The notes below the pieces were generated by a model that saw nothing but the letters and a program-made list of their open reading frames with translations, made no database searches and was not told where the DNA came from. A stretch of DNA of 64,000 nucleotides, from positions 654,345 through 718,344 of the forward strand of contig NZ_FNJH01000002.1 of NCBI RefSeq assembly GCF_900103225.1. The letters run 5' to 3'. The stretch comes from Pseudomonas congelans (GTDB lineage: Bacteria > Pseudomonadota > Gammaproteobacteria > Pseudomonadales > Pseudomonadaceae). Shown piece after piece: positions 1-10,452 of this stretch; position 1 is the first letter of the stretch, and the number at the start of each line of letters is the position of its first letter. Made by a program: the position numbers and the translations under genes.

Positions 1-102
1 ACCACTGATTTAATTAGATAAATTAAACATGGCCGCTAAATTGCTAAGTCATGACTCATATTGCTCGCGTGCTGCGCGAGCCCTGTTCTCCGAGGAGTTT
101 GT

Positions 103-486
103 ATGAGCGAGTTGCGATTCACCGTTGACCATGAATGGCTGCGTGCCGAAACCGACGGCAGCGTGACGGTCGGCATTACGCCCTACGCGCAGGAGTCGCT
201 GGGCGATGTGGTCTTCGTGCAGCTCCCGGAATTACAGGCCTACACTCAACACGCTGAAGTGTCGGTGGTGGAATCGGTGAAAGCCGCCAGCAGCATCAAC
301 ATGCCGTTGGACGGTGAAGTCGTCGAGGTCAATTCCGCCCTCGACGCCACGCCGGAGCTGGTCAATGAAGATGCCCTTGGTGCGGGCTGGTTCTTTCGCT
401 TCATCCCACAAGACGCCAACGCCATTCACGGCCTGCTGGATCAGGACGCCTATGACCGTCTGATCAAAGCCAACGCCGAAGCCTGA
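103..486 (+). CDS. gcvH: Glycine cleavage system H protein
   Basis: Lipoyl carrier of the glycine cleavage complex: it shuttles the aminomethyl group from GcvP to GcvT in the cytoplasm. The 127-residue product has the family length and the lipoylation motif VESVKAAS with the acceptor at Lys60. An in-frame start exists further upstream at 61, but the ATG at 103 is preceded by a good GAGGAG ribosome site and gives the usual N-terminus [13 protein letters not shown]. gcvP begins 10 bases after the stop, so the two are one operon. Identification is from motif and context and is very secure. Confidence 0.97.
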   Translation: MSELRFTVDHEWLRAETDGSVTVGITPYAQESLGDVVFVQLPELQAYTQHAEVSVVESVKAASSINMPLDGEVVEVNSALDATPELVNEDALGAGWFFRFIPQDANAIHGLLDQDAYDRLIKANAEA

Positions 487-496
487 GGAGCACGCC

Positions 497-3361
497 ATGA
501 CTGACCGTATTGAACTGACCACTGCCAACGAATTCATCGCCCGTCACATCGGCCCGCGCGCGGCCGACGAACAGGCCATGCTGCAAACGCTGGGTTTCGA
601 TTCCATTGAAGCGCTGAGCGACAGCGTCATTCCGGAAAGCATCAAGGGCACCAGCGTTCTGAACCTGCCTGCCGGGCAGAGCGAAGCCGATGCGCTGGCG
701 TCGATCAAGGCCATCGCCAGCAAGAATCAGTTGTTCAAGACCTACATCGGCCAGGGTTACTACAACACCCACACGCCAGCACCGATCCTGCGCAACCTGC
801 TGGAAAACCCGGCCTGGTACACCGCCTACACGCCTTACCAGCCAGAGATTTCCCAGGGCCGCCTGGAGTCACTGCTCAACTTCCAGACACTGATCAGCGA
901 CCTCACCGGCCTGCCGATTGCCAATGCCTCTCTGCTCGACGAAGCCACCGCGGCCGCCGAAGCAATGACCTTTTGCAAACGCTTGAGCAAAAACAAGGCT
1001 AGCCAGCAGTTTTTCGCGTCCAGCCACTGTCATCCGCAGACCCTGGATGTGTTGCGTACCCGCGCCGAGCCATTGGGCATCACCGTGGTCGTGGCCGATG
1101 AGCACGAGCTGGAGGATGTCAGCGATTACTTCGGCGCGTTGCTGCAATACCCGGCCAGCAATGGCGATGTGTTCGATTATCGCGAGCTGGTGGAGCGCTT
1201 CCACGCGGCCAACGCCCTGGTCGCCGTGGCTGCCGACCTGCTGGCCCTTACCCTGCTGACCCCGCCAGGCGAGTTCGGCGCTGACGTGGCGATCGGTAGC
1301 GCCCAGCGCTTCGGTGTGCCGCTGGGTTTCGGTGGCCCGCATGCGGCCTACTTCTCGACCCGCGATGCCTTCAAACGTGACATGCCAGGCCGTCTGGTCG
1401 GCGTGTCGGTGGACCGTCACGGCAAGCAGGCCCTGCGCCTGGCCATGCAGACCCGCGAACAGCATATTCGTCGCGAGAAGGCCACCAGCAACATCTGCAC
1501 CGCACAGGTGCTGCTGGCCAACATCGCCAGCATGTACGCCGTCTACCATGGTCCGCGCGGCCTGACACAGATCGCCAATCGCGTTCACCAGCTGACCGCG
1601 ATTCTTGCCGAAGGCTTGAGCACGCTGGGCCTGAAGGCCGAGCAGGCATTTTTCTTCGACAGCCTGACCCTGCACACCGGTGACAGGACCACTGCACTGC
1701 ACGCTGCCGCCCGCGCCAGGCACATCAACCTGCGCGAAATCGATGACCAGCGTCTGGGCCTGTCCCTGGACGAGACCACCTCGCAGTCGGCAGTCGAAAA
1801 CCTGTGGGCGATCTTCGCTGGCGAAGGCCAGAGCCTGCCGGACTTCGCCGCGCTGGCAGACAGCGTCCAGTCACGCCTGCCGGCCGGGCTGCTGCGTCAG
1901 TCGGCGATCCTCAGTCACCCGGTGTTCAACCGCTATCACTCGGAAACCGAGCTGATGCGCTACCTGCGCAAGCTGGCCGACAAGGACCTGGCGCTGGATC
2001 GCACCATGATTCCGCTGGGCTCGTGCACCATGAAGCTCAATGCCGCCAGCGAAATGATCCCGGTGACCTGGGCCGAATTCGGCAACCTGCACCCGTTTGC
2101 CCCGGCCGAGCAAAGCGCCGGTTATCAGCAACTGACCGATGAGCTGGAGGCCATGCTCTGTGCGGCCACCGGTTACGACGCGATCTCGCTGCAGCCGAAC
2201 GCCGGCTCGCAGGGCGAATACGCCGGACTGCTGGCTATCCGCGCTTACCACCAGAGCCGTGGTGATGAACATCGCGATATCTGCCTGATCCCTTCTTCGG
2301 CGCACGGCACCAACCCGGCGACCGCCAACATGGCCGGTATGCGCGTCGTGGTGACTGCCTGTGATGCACGCGGCAACGTCGACATCGAAGACCTGCGCGC
2401 CAAGGCCACTCAGCATCGTGACCAGTTGGCGGCGATCATGATCACCTACCCGTCGACCCACGGCGTGTTCGAAGAAGGCATTCGCGAAATCTGCGGCATC
2501 GTTCATGACAACGGTGGCCAGGTCTACATCGATGGCGCAAACATGAACGCCATGGTCGGTCTCTGCGCACCGGGCAAGTTCGGCGGCGACGTATCCCACC
2601 TCAACCTGCACAAGACCTTCTGCATCCCCCACGGCGGTGGCGGCCCGGGCGTTGGTCCGATCGGCGTGAAATCCCATCTCGCCCCTTTCATGCCCGGCCA
2701 TGCCCGCATGGAGCGCAAGGAAGGCGCAGTCTGCGCAGCACCGTTCGGCAGCGCCAGCATTCTGCCCATTACCTGGATGTACATCCGCATGATGGGCGGT
2801 GAAGGCCTGAAACGCGCTTCGCAGCTGGCGATTCTCAATGCCAACTACATCTCGCGCCGTCTGGAGGAGCATTACCCGGTGCTCTACACTGGTAGCAACG
2901 GCCTGGTCGCGCACGAGTGCATCCTCGACCTGCGCCCGATCAAGGACAGCAGCGGCATCAGCGTAGACGACGTGGCCAAGCGCCTGATCGACTTCGGTTT
3001 CCATGCCCCGACCATGTCGTTCCCGGTCGCCGGGACCTTGATGATCGAGCCGACCGAAAGTGAGTCCAGAGAAGAACTGGACCGCTTCTGCGACGCCATG
3101 ATCAAGATCCGCGAAGAAATCCGCGCGGTTGAAAACGGCAGCCTGGACAAAGATGACAACCCGTTGAAAAACGCGCCGCACACCGCTGCCGAAATCGTCG
3201 GCCAGTGGAGCCATCCTTACAGCCGCGAACAGGCGGTGTACCCGGTCGATTCGCTGATCGAGAACAAGTACTGGCCTCCGGTCGGTCGTGTCGACAATGT
3301 CTTCGGCGACCGCAATCTCGTCTGCGCCTGCCCGTCCATCGAGAACTATCAGGAAGCGTGA
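497..3361 (+). CDS. gcvP: Glycine dehydrogenase (decarboxylating), P protein
   Basis: PLP enzyme that decarboxylates glycine and transfers the aminomethyl group to lipoyl-GcvH. At 954 residues it is the fused single-chain form, with an N-terminal pseudo-catalytic half and a C-terminal catalytic half. The PLP lysine lies in [16 protein letters not shown], about residue 706, followed by the glycine-rich loop typical of the family. The ATG has an upstream GAGGAG site 10 bases after gcvH. Gene order is H-P-T rather than the T-H-P order of E. coli, and no glyA or sdaA sits between gcvP and gcvT. Confidence 0.98.
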   Translation: MTDRIELTTANEFIARHIGPRAADEQAMLQTLGFDSIEALSDSVIPESIKGTSVLNLPAGQSEADALASIKAIASKNQLFKTYIGQGYYNTHTPAPILRNLLENPAWYTAYTPYQPEISQGRLESLLNFQTLISDLTGLPIANASLLDEATAAAEAMTFCKRLSKNKASQQFFASSHCHPQTLDVLRTRAEPLGITVVVADEHELEDVSDYFGALLQYPASNGDVFDYRELVERFHAANALVAVAADLLALTLLTPPGEFGADVAIGSAQRFGVPLGFGGPHAAYFSTRDAFKRDMPGRLVGVSVDRHGKQALRLAMQTREQHIRREKATSNICTAQVLLANIASMYAVYHGPRGLTQIANRVHQLTAILAEGLSTLGLKAEQAFFFDSLTLHTGDRTTALHAAARARHINLREIDDQRLGLSLDETTSQSAVENLWAIFAGEGQSLPDFAALADSVQSRLPAGLLRQSAILSHPVFNRYHSETELMRYLRKLADKDLALDRTMIPLGSCTMKLNAASEMIPVTWAEFGNLHPFAPAEQSAGYQQLTDELEAMLCAATGYDAISLQPNAGSQGEYAGLLAIRAYHQSRGDEHRDICLIPSSAHGTNPATANMAGMRVVVTACDARGNVDIEDLRAKATQHRDQLAAIMITYPSTHGVFEEGIREICGIVHDNGGQVYIDGANMNAMVGLCAPGKFGGDVSHLNLHKTFCIPHGGGGPGVGPIGVKSHLAPFMPGHARMERKEGAVCAAPFGSASILPITWMYIRMMGGEGLKRASQLAILNANYISRRLEEHYPVLYTGSNGLVAHECILDLRPIKDSSGISVDDVAKRLIDFGFHAPTMSFPVAGTLMIEPTESESREELDRFCDAMIKIREEIRAVENGSLDKDDNPLKNAPHTAAEIVGQWSHPYSREQAVYPVDSLIENKYWPPVGRVDNVFGDRNLVCACPSIENYQEA

Positions 3362-3442
3362 CAGCCCCTGCCTGGCATTGCCTGATCGCGCTGCGCGCAC
3401 AGGTAGTGCCATCGGTACGGCCCGCTCAACAAGGAATCGAAC

Positions 3443-4567
3443 ATGTCCACAGAATCACTGCTGACCACTCCCCTGCACGCGCTGCACCGCGAACTCGGCG
3501 CAAAGATGGTGCCCTTCGCCGGTTACGACATGCCTGTTCAATACCCGGCTGGCGTAATGAAAGAGCACCTGCACACCCGCGCTCAGGCCGGTCTGTTCGA
3601 TGTCTCGCACATGGGCCAGATTCGCCTTACCGGTGCAGACGCCGCCAAGGCGCTGGAAGCCCTGGTGCCGGTGGACATCATTGACCTGCCGGTCGGCATG
3701 CAGCGTTATGCGATGTTCACCGACGAGAACGGCGGCATTCTCGATGACCTGATGGTGGCCAATCTCGGCAACGACCAGTTGATGCTGGTGGTCAACGCAG
3801 CCTGCAAGGATCAGGACCTGGCGCACTTGTGCAAGCATCTGGCCGGGCATTGCAAGATCGAACCACTGTTTGAAGAACGCGCCCTGCTCGCGCTGCAAGG
3901 GCCAGCCGCTGTGACCGTACTGGCACGCCTCGCCCCGGAAGTCGCCAAAATGACCTTCATGCAGTTCGCCGGCGTCACGCTGCTGGGTATCAAATGCTAT
4001 GTCAGTCGCTCGGGCTATACCGGTGAAGACGGCTATGAAATTTCAGTGCCTGCCGAACAGGCTGAAGCCCTGGCGCGCCGCCTGCTGGAAGAACCGGAAG
4101 TTGCCCCGATCGGTCTGGGCGCACGTGACTCGCTGCGGCTGGAAGCCGGCCTGTGCCTGTACGGCCATGACATGGACACGCACAGCTCGCCGATCGAGGC
4201 CAGTCTGTTATGGGCCATTTCCAAAGTGCGCCGCGCCGACGGTGAGCGTGCAGGCGGCTTTCCGGGAGCCGAGCGAATCTTTGCCCAGCAGCAGAACGGT
4301 GTCAGCAGGAAGCGGGTCGGACTGCTCCCCCAAGAGCGCACGCCAGTGCGTGAAGGTACAGAGATCGTCGATGAACAAGGCACTGTTATCGGTACCGTGT
4401 GCAGTGGCGGTTTTGGCCCCTCTCTGGCCGGGCCGCTGGCCATGGGTTATCTGCATAACGATTACACCGCACTGAATACACCTGTGTGGGCAATGGTGCG
4501 CGGCAAGAGAGTCCCCATGCTCGTTGCAAAAATGCCTTTCGTTGCGCAACGTTACTTCCGCGGTTAA
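3443..4567 (+). CDS. gcvT: Glycine cleavage system T protein (aminomethyltransferase)
   Basis: Tetrahydrofolate-dependent aminomethyltransferase that releases ammonia from aminomethyl-lipoyl-GcvH and makes 5,10-methylene-THF. The 374-residue protein matches the family length, with the N-terminal folate-binding GcvT domain (MVPFAGYDMPVQYP near residue 25) and the C-terminal barrel domain (GVSRKRVGL region). An AAGGAA site precedes the ATG. The 81-base gap after gcvP holds no terminator I can see, so it is probably the last gene of the gcvHPT operon. Confidence 0.97.
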   Translation: MSTESLLTTPLHALHRELGAKMVPFAGYDMPVQYPAGVMKEHLHTRAQAGLFDVSHMGQIRLTGADAAKALEALVPVDIIDLPVGMQRYAMFTDENGGILDDLMVANLGNDQLMLVVNAACKDQDLAHLCKHLAGHCKIEPLFEERALLALQGPAAVTVLARLAPEVAKMTFMQFAGVTLLGIKCYVSRSGYTGEDGYEISVPAEQAEALARRLLEEPEVAPIGLGARDSLRLEAGLCLYGHDMDTHSSPIEASLLWAISKVRRADGERAGGFPGAERIFAQQQNGVSRKRVGLLPQERTPVREGTEIVDEQGTVIGTVCSGGFGPSLAGPLAMGYLHNDYTALNTPVWAMVRGKRVPMLVAKMPFVAQRYFRG

Positions 4568-4577
4568 ATAGCGGCGT

Positions 4578-4606
4578 CAAAAAAACAGCAACACTTCAGT
4601 GTTGCT
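4578..4606 (-). terminator. Minus-strand intrinsic terminator just past gcvT
   Basis: A perfect 9-bp inverted repeat (AGCAACACT, two-base loop, AGTGTTGCT) is flanked on its left by seven A residues (4579-4585). Read on the minus strand this is stem-loop plus U-tract; read on the plus strand there is no T-run after the stem. It may still act weakly for gcvT, but its shape fits a minus-strand transcript coming from the 4607-4977 region, where no minus-strand gene is recognised. Confidence 0.6.
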
Positions 4607-4977
4607 GGAGCACTCTTCCCCAGCAGTGTTTCGGCAGTATTTCAACCGCGTGAACAGTCCGTCATATATGCAAAAAATGCACCTATAAAGTGCAAAATGT
4701 TATGAGAGATCACCCCCGTGCACACCATGCAAACACTGCCGGTATAAGGCCAACCCCCCGGAAACAGGGTGTCCGGCAAGGGGGTTGTATTTGTAACTGG
4801 ACTTGGCGTAGAGTTTCCGAACTGTGTTTGCATGGGTCGCCGAATCTGGACCTGGGCAGTAGCTCTAGGTTTGCTACAACCCGTTCTACGTTTCTTACTT
4901 CCTGCAACCAGCCCCAGTGCTCTTTCATGTGAAAGAGGCTGTAACCAATTCAAGTCAAGCGTCAGGGAAATAAGAAA
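4607..4977 (+). promoter_or_regulatory. Upstream region and probable long leader of the cold-shock gene
   Basis: About 370 bases without a convincing gene. It ends in an AT-rich stretch with a GGGAAATAAG ribosome-site context before capB. A perfect 8-bp hairpin (CTCTTTCA, two-base loop, TGAAAGAG) lies at 4920-4937, about 40 bases upstream of the start. Long structured leaders are known for cspA-family genes, where they act as RNA thermosensors; that this is one is inference. The promoter itself could not be fixed by eye. Confidence 0.45.
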
Positions 4978-5190
4978 ATGGCTGAACGTCAGAGCGGTAC
5001 CGTCAAGTGGTTCAACGACGAAAAAGGTTTTGGTTTTATCACTCCTGAGAGCGGGCCGGATCTGTTCGTACACTTCCGCGCGATCCAGGGTAACGGCTTC
5101 AAGAGCCTGAAAGAAGGCCAGAAAGTTACCTTCGTTGCAGTGCAAGGCCAGAAAGGCATGCAGGCTGACGAAGTTCAAGCCGAAGGCTGA
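4978..5190 (+). CDS. capB: Cold-shock / cold-acclimation protein, CspA family
   Basis: Small single-stranded nucleic-acid-binding protein (70 residues) of the cold-shock domain family, probably an RNA chaperone in the cytoplasm. RNP1 (KGFGFI, residues 16-21) and RNP2 (LFVHF, about 28-32) are both intact. The sequence fits the pseudomonad CapB type rather than the growth-phase CspD type. It stands alone, with a long upstream region and a strong terminator directly after it. Confidence 0.93.
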   Translation: MAERQSGTVKWFNDEKGFGFITPESGPDLFVHFRAIQGNGFKSLKEGQKVTFVAVQGQKGMQADEVQAEG

Positions 5191-5216
5191 GAACGACGCA
5201 CCACGTCTCGACAAGA

Positions 5217-5248
5217 AAGCCTCTGGCAGCGATGCCAGAGGCTTTTTT
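5217..5248 (+). terminator. Rho-independent terminator of the cold-shock gene
   Basis: GCCTCTGGCA and TGCCAGAGGC form a perfect 10-bp stem with a four-base loop, followed by six T residues. It lies 29 bases after the stop codon. Confidence 0.93.
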
Positions 5249-5284
5249 GCATGCGGGATTTGCAGGGCTGAGAAAGCGCCCATG

Positions 5285-5312
5285 AAAAAGCCGACCCAGG
5301 GGTCGGCTTTTT
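5285..5312 (-). terminator. Terminator at the 3' end of the lptFG operon, bidirectional
   Basis: AAAAAGCCGACCC and its complement GGGTCGGCTTTTT flank a two-base loop, so both strands have a T-tract. It sits 17 bases past the lptG stop and backs up the capB terminator on the other strand. Confidence 0.9.
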
Positions 5313-5328
5313 CAGTCCTGCAGGTGCA

Positions 5329-6390
5329 TTACCCGGCACGACGTAACAGAAGAACCCCGGCCAGCGCACAGGCTGCGGCAGGCAGCAGTACTGCCAGCAA
5401 CGGCGGGAAGCCGAACAGCAGGCTCGACGGGCCGAGCAGGTCCTGAATGATGCGGAAGGTAAAGCCGACCACGACACCGGTGAACACGCGCTGCCCCAGC
5501 GTAACCGAACGCAGCGGACCGAAGATGAACGAGATAGCCATCAGCACCAACGCGACGGTCACTGCCGGTTGCAGGACCTTGGTCCAGAACGCCAGCCAGT
5601 AGCGGCCATTGCTCAAGCCCTGATCAGCCAGATAATGCGCGTAGCTCCAGAGGCCGCTGATAGACAGCGACTCGGGCGGCATGATCACCGTGCTCAGCAG
5701 TTGCGGGCTCAATGCCACGTCCCAGCGCTCTACCGGCGTATTGACGACCTCGGTGCTGCCGTCATTGAAGTGCGTGGTGGCGACGTCCTTCAATTCCCAG
5801 TAATCGGTCTTGAAGTTGGCCTCTTTGGCAAAGCTGGACGTCAGCATGTGGCGCTGGTCGTCGAAACGATAACGCGTCACACCGAGCATCAGGCCATTGG
5901 GCTGCACCGTGTTGATGTGGATGAACTCGTCGCCCTGGCGGTGCCACAGACCATGGCGGGCACTCTGAGCATCACCTGAGCCCTGAGCCAACGAGCGCGC
6001 GGCCTGAGCCTGGTTCTCGGCATAGGGAGCAACATACTCGCCGACCAGCACGCCAGCGATCATCAACACCAGCATGGGCTTCATGACCGCCCAGACGATG
6101 CGCCCGATGGACACACCCGCCGCACGCATGATGGTCAGCTCGCTGCTGCTGGCCAGCGTACCCAGACCGATCAGGCAGCCGATCAGGGCGGCCATCGGCA
6201 AGGTGTCGTAGACGCGACGTGGTGCTGTCAGCATGACGTAGCTGAGGGCATCCGCCAGCGTGTAGGTGTCGCTGATATCGCCCATCTCGTCGATGAACGC
6301 GAACAGCGAGACCAGCCCCAGAATAATGCCCAGAACCGCGAGAATCGCCAGCAGGACGCTTTTGCCAATGTATCGATCAAGCTTGACCAC
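5329..6390 (-). CDS. lptG: LPS export ABC transporter permease LptG
   Basis: One of the two inner-membrane permeases of the Lpt bridge that extracts LPS and passes it to LptC/A/DE. The 353-residue protein has the YjgP/YjgQ layout: three N-terminal membrane helices, a periplasmic jelly-roll domain (about residues 125-260) and three C-terminal helices. The start is a GTG at 6390 with a GGAGG site six bases away. It overlaps the lptF stop by 14 bases, which indicates translational coupling. The ATPase LptB is not in this window. Confidence 0.96.
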   Translation of the reverse strand: MVKLDRYIGKSVLLAILAVLGIILGLVSLFAFIDEMGDISDTYTLADALSYVMLTAPRRVYDTLPMAALIGCLIGLGTLASSSELTIMRAAGVSIGRIVWAVMKPMLVLMIAGVLVGEYVAPYAENQAQAARSLAQGSGDAQSARHGLWHRQGDEFIHINTVQPNGLMLGVTRYRFDDQRHMLTSSFAKEANFKTDYWELKDVATTHFNDGSTEVVNTPVERWDVALSPQLLSTVIMPPESLSISGLWSYAHYLADQGLSNGRYWLAFWTKVLQPAVTVALVLMAISFIFGPLRSVTLGQRVFTGVVVGFTFRIIQDLLGPSSLLFGFPPLLAVLLPAAACALAGVLLLRRAG

Positions 6391-7504
6391 GAGTCACCTC
6401 CGTGACGCTGCGACGACTCGCCATCTTCAGACGCAGAGGCTCCCAATAGAACAACAGCAGGCCGATGGACAGGTAGATGGCATGCACCCACCACATCCCC
6501 AGGCTGAGTGGCAGCTTGCCTTTCTCCAGCGAGCTGCGCACCGAAATCAGGATGGCCAGGTACGACATGTAAAGAAGGATCGCCGGCAGCAGTTTCAGGT
6601 AACGGCCCTGACGCGGATTGACCCGTGACAGCGGAATGGCCATCAAGGTCACGATGAACACCGACAGCGGCAGCGAAATACGCCATTGCAACTCGGCGAC
6701 GGAACGCGGTGCCGGGTTGCCGATCAGTTCGCTGGTCGGAATGGCTTCACGATCGGTGATTTCTTCGCTGATTTCCGGCTTGGGCAGCATCGCCCCGTAG
6801 GTGTCGTACTTGATCACGCGATAGTCGGCCGCCCCCGGATTGCCGTCATAGCGATAACCGTTCTCGAGGATCAGGAAGCGACTGCCATTGGGCCGTACTT
6901 CCTGGTGGCCCTTCTCCGCGACCAGCACGGTGATGCCGTTGTCCTTGCTCTTGTCGCTGGACATGCGCTTTTCCGAGATGAACACACCAGCCAGTTGCGA
7001 GCGGTCTTCCGACAGCTCCTTGGTGTAGGTAATACGCGTACCGTCACGCAGCGCCTGAAAACGGCCCGGCACCAGCGTGTCGAACTCGGTCATGGCGTCC
7101 TGCTGATTGATCAGCAGCGAAAACTGCGTAGCACCCTGCGGAGCCAGGCTGAAGCTCAACCAGGCAACCAGCAGGCCCACCAGCGTGGCCGGCCCCATGG
7201 TGATGGCCAGCAGGCGCTGCTGACTCATGCCGGTTGCGGCCAGCACGGTCATCTCGCTTTCCAGGTACAGGCGTCCGTACGCCATGAGGATGCCGAGGAA
7301 CAGGCCCAGCGGCAGAATCACCTGCAGAAAGCCCGGCAGGCGGAAGCCCATGATCAGGAACAGCACGCCAGGATCGAGCGCACCGGACGCGGCCTGCGCC
7401 AGGTACTTGATGAAGCGTCCGCTCATGATGAAGACCAGCAGTACGGCACTGACCGCACTCAAGGTAAGCAGCACTTCTCGGGACAGATAACGGAAGACAA
7501 TCAA
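6377..7504 (-). CDS. lptF: LPS export ABC transporter permease LptF
   Basis: Partner permease of LptG in the LptB2FG complex. It has the same architecture: N-terminal helices (VSAVLLVFIMSGRF near residue 16), a periplasmic beta domain and C-terminal helices. The frame opens with GTG at 7513, but a TGGAG site is well spaced for the TTG at 7504, which gives the N-terminus (M)IVFRYLSREVLL usual in pseudomonads. I chose TTG (375 residues); the GTG remains possible. First gene of the lptFG operon. Confidence 0.94.
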   Translation of the reverse strand: MIVFRYLSREVLLTLSAVSAVLLVFIMSGRFIKYLAQAASGALDPGVLFLIMGFRLPGFLQVILPLGLFLGILMAYGRLYLESEMTVLAATGMSQQRLLAITMGPATLVGLLVAWLSFSLAPQGATQFSLLINQQDAMTEFDTLVPGRFQALRDGTRITYTKELSEDRSQLAGVFISEKRMSSDKSKDNGITVLVAEKGHQEVRPNGSRFLILENGYRYDGNPGAADYRVIKYDTYGAMLPKPEISEEITDREAIPTSELIGNPAPRSVAELQWRISLPLSVFIVTLMAIPLSRVNPRQGRYLKLLPAILLYMSYLAILISVRSSLEKGKLPLSLGMWWVHAIYLSIGLLLFYWEPLRLKMASRRSVTEVTRGQA

Positions 7505-9314
<1,810 letters not shown>

Positions 9315-9325
9315 AAAGAGACCCT

Positions 9326-9353
9326 GGCGTATCGGCTGCACAGTCGATACGCC
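9326..9353 (+). other. Intercistronic hairpin pepA-holC
   Basis: Perfect 9-bp inverted repeat (GGCGTATCG / CGATACGCC) with a 10-base loop in the 57-base gap between pepA and holC. There is no T-tract, so it looks like a processing or stabilising hairpin rather than a terminator. Confidence 0.6.
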
Positions 9354-9371
9354 TCCGGTTCTGGAACCCAC

Positions 9372-9800
9372 ATGACTCAAGTCGACTTCTACATCCTGCC
9401 CAGCGCCGATCCTGCGGCTCGCCTGGACTTTGCCTGCAAGCTGACGGAAAAGGCCTGGCGCCTGGGTCACAAGGTCTATCTGCATTGCAGTGATGCGGCG
9501 CAGCGTGAGGACCTCGATGCCCGCCTCTGGCGTTTCAGAGGGGAAGTGTTTCTGCCGCATGGCGACGCCGAGAGCGATCACGATGCTGCCGTGGTACTGG
9601 GCCTGGGCGACGATTCGGGCGAACACAGCGACCTGCTGGTCAATCTCGACCTGAGCATTCCGGCCTTCTTCAAACGTTTCGCCCGCGTGGCCGAAGTCGT
9701 TGTCGAAGACCCGGCCATACGTCTTGCCGCACGCGAGAGTTTCCGTTCCTACCGTGAACAGGGCTATCCTCCGCAAGATCACCGACTGCAGCGCCTTTGA
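9372..9800 (+). CDS. holC: DNA polymerase III subunit chi
   Basis: Clamp-loader accessory subunit that links DnaX-psi to SSB. The 142-residue product starts MTQVDFYIL and has the family's conserved region around KAWRLGHKVYLHCSD (residues 29-43). The holC-valS neighbourhood is conserved in gamma-proteobacteria; here one extra gene intervenes. Likely cotranscribed with pepA upstream. Confidence 0.95.
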   Translation: MTQVDFYILPSADPAARLDFACKLTEKAWRLGHKVYLHCSDAAQREDLDARLWRFRGEVFLPHGDAESDHDAAVVLGLGDDSGEHSDLLVNLDLSIPAFFKRFARVAEVVVEDPAIRLAARESFRSYREQGYPPQDHRLQRL

Positions 9801-9807
9801 GGACACG

Positions 9808-10242
9808 ATGGATACTTCAAAAAAAGCTGAATCCGCGCATTTGCTGAACGACCTCGAGTCGATCCGCCAACTGCTCGGCGATGACCCCGCACATTCCCCC
9901 CTGGCGAACGACACCACTCGTCCCGAAGGCCAGATTCCCCTGTTGTTCGATGTCGTCGGCGCTCGCCCCGACGCGGCGTATCAACAGGACTTCGACGAAG
10001 ACGACATCCCGACACTGACACCTGATGCCCCTGCAGCACCCGCCCCGCAGGTGCAGCAGTCGGCCCAGCCGCAGGCGCTGCCCAACCCTGATGCACTGCT
10101 GCATCTGGACAGCGAATTGCGCGCAGCCGCGCAATTGATCATGCAAGACGTGATCGACGACTTCGCCCCGCATATCGAAAACGAAATCAAGCGTCGGCTG
10201 GAGGCAAGGCTGGAGCGGTTATTGGCGCAGCAGCCGAAGTGA
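9808..10242 (+). CDS. Conserved-looking protein of unknown function between holC and valS
   Basis: I do not recognise a named family. The 144-residue product starts at the ATG at 9808, seven bases after holC and with GAGGACACG upstream. It is acidic in the N-terminal half (motif LNDLESIRQLLGD, residues 12-24, and IPLLFDVV), has a Pro/Ala/Gln-rich linker at about 70-95, and ends in a charged amphipathic helix (IENEIKRRLEARLERLL). Cytoplasmic, with no signal peptide. Tight linkage to holC suggests co-expression with replication functions, which is inference only. Confidence 0.8.
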   Translation: MDTSKKAESAHLLNDLESIRQLLGDDPAHSPLANDTTRPEGQIPLLFDVVGARPDAAYQQDFDEDDIPTLTPDAPAAPAPQVQQSAQPQALPNPDALLHLDSELRAAAQLIMQDVIDDFAPHIENEIKRRLEARLERLLAQQPK

Positions 10243-10452
10243 AGTTCATGGCTCGGGAACTGCCCCTTGGGTAGATAGATACTTCGTTGGCGAGTATCCA
10301 GTCGCGAGCTTATCAGAGCAGCCAGCCGCCCCCGGCCCACTCGCCACCTGCTGACAGATCTGCCAGTTGTGGCCCGGCACTTATGGCTTGTCGCTTACGG
10401 TCAGGTCTATACTTACCGGTTTCCGAATCAATGCCACAGGTTCCCGCCGCGC

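Noticed and set aside
1..102. Possible gene or binding site at the window start
   Set aside because: Only AT-rich upstream DNA of gcvH is visible; the window edge prevents a call.
4642..5283. 213-codon minus-strand frame over the cold-shock gene
   Set aside because: It covers a certain gene and its terminators in antisense; no domain and no ribosome site.
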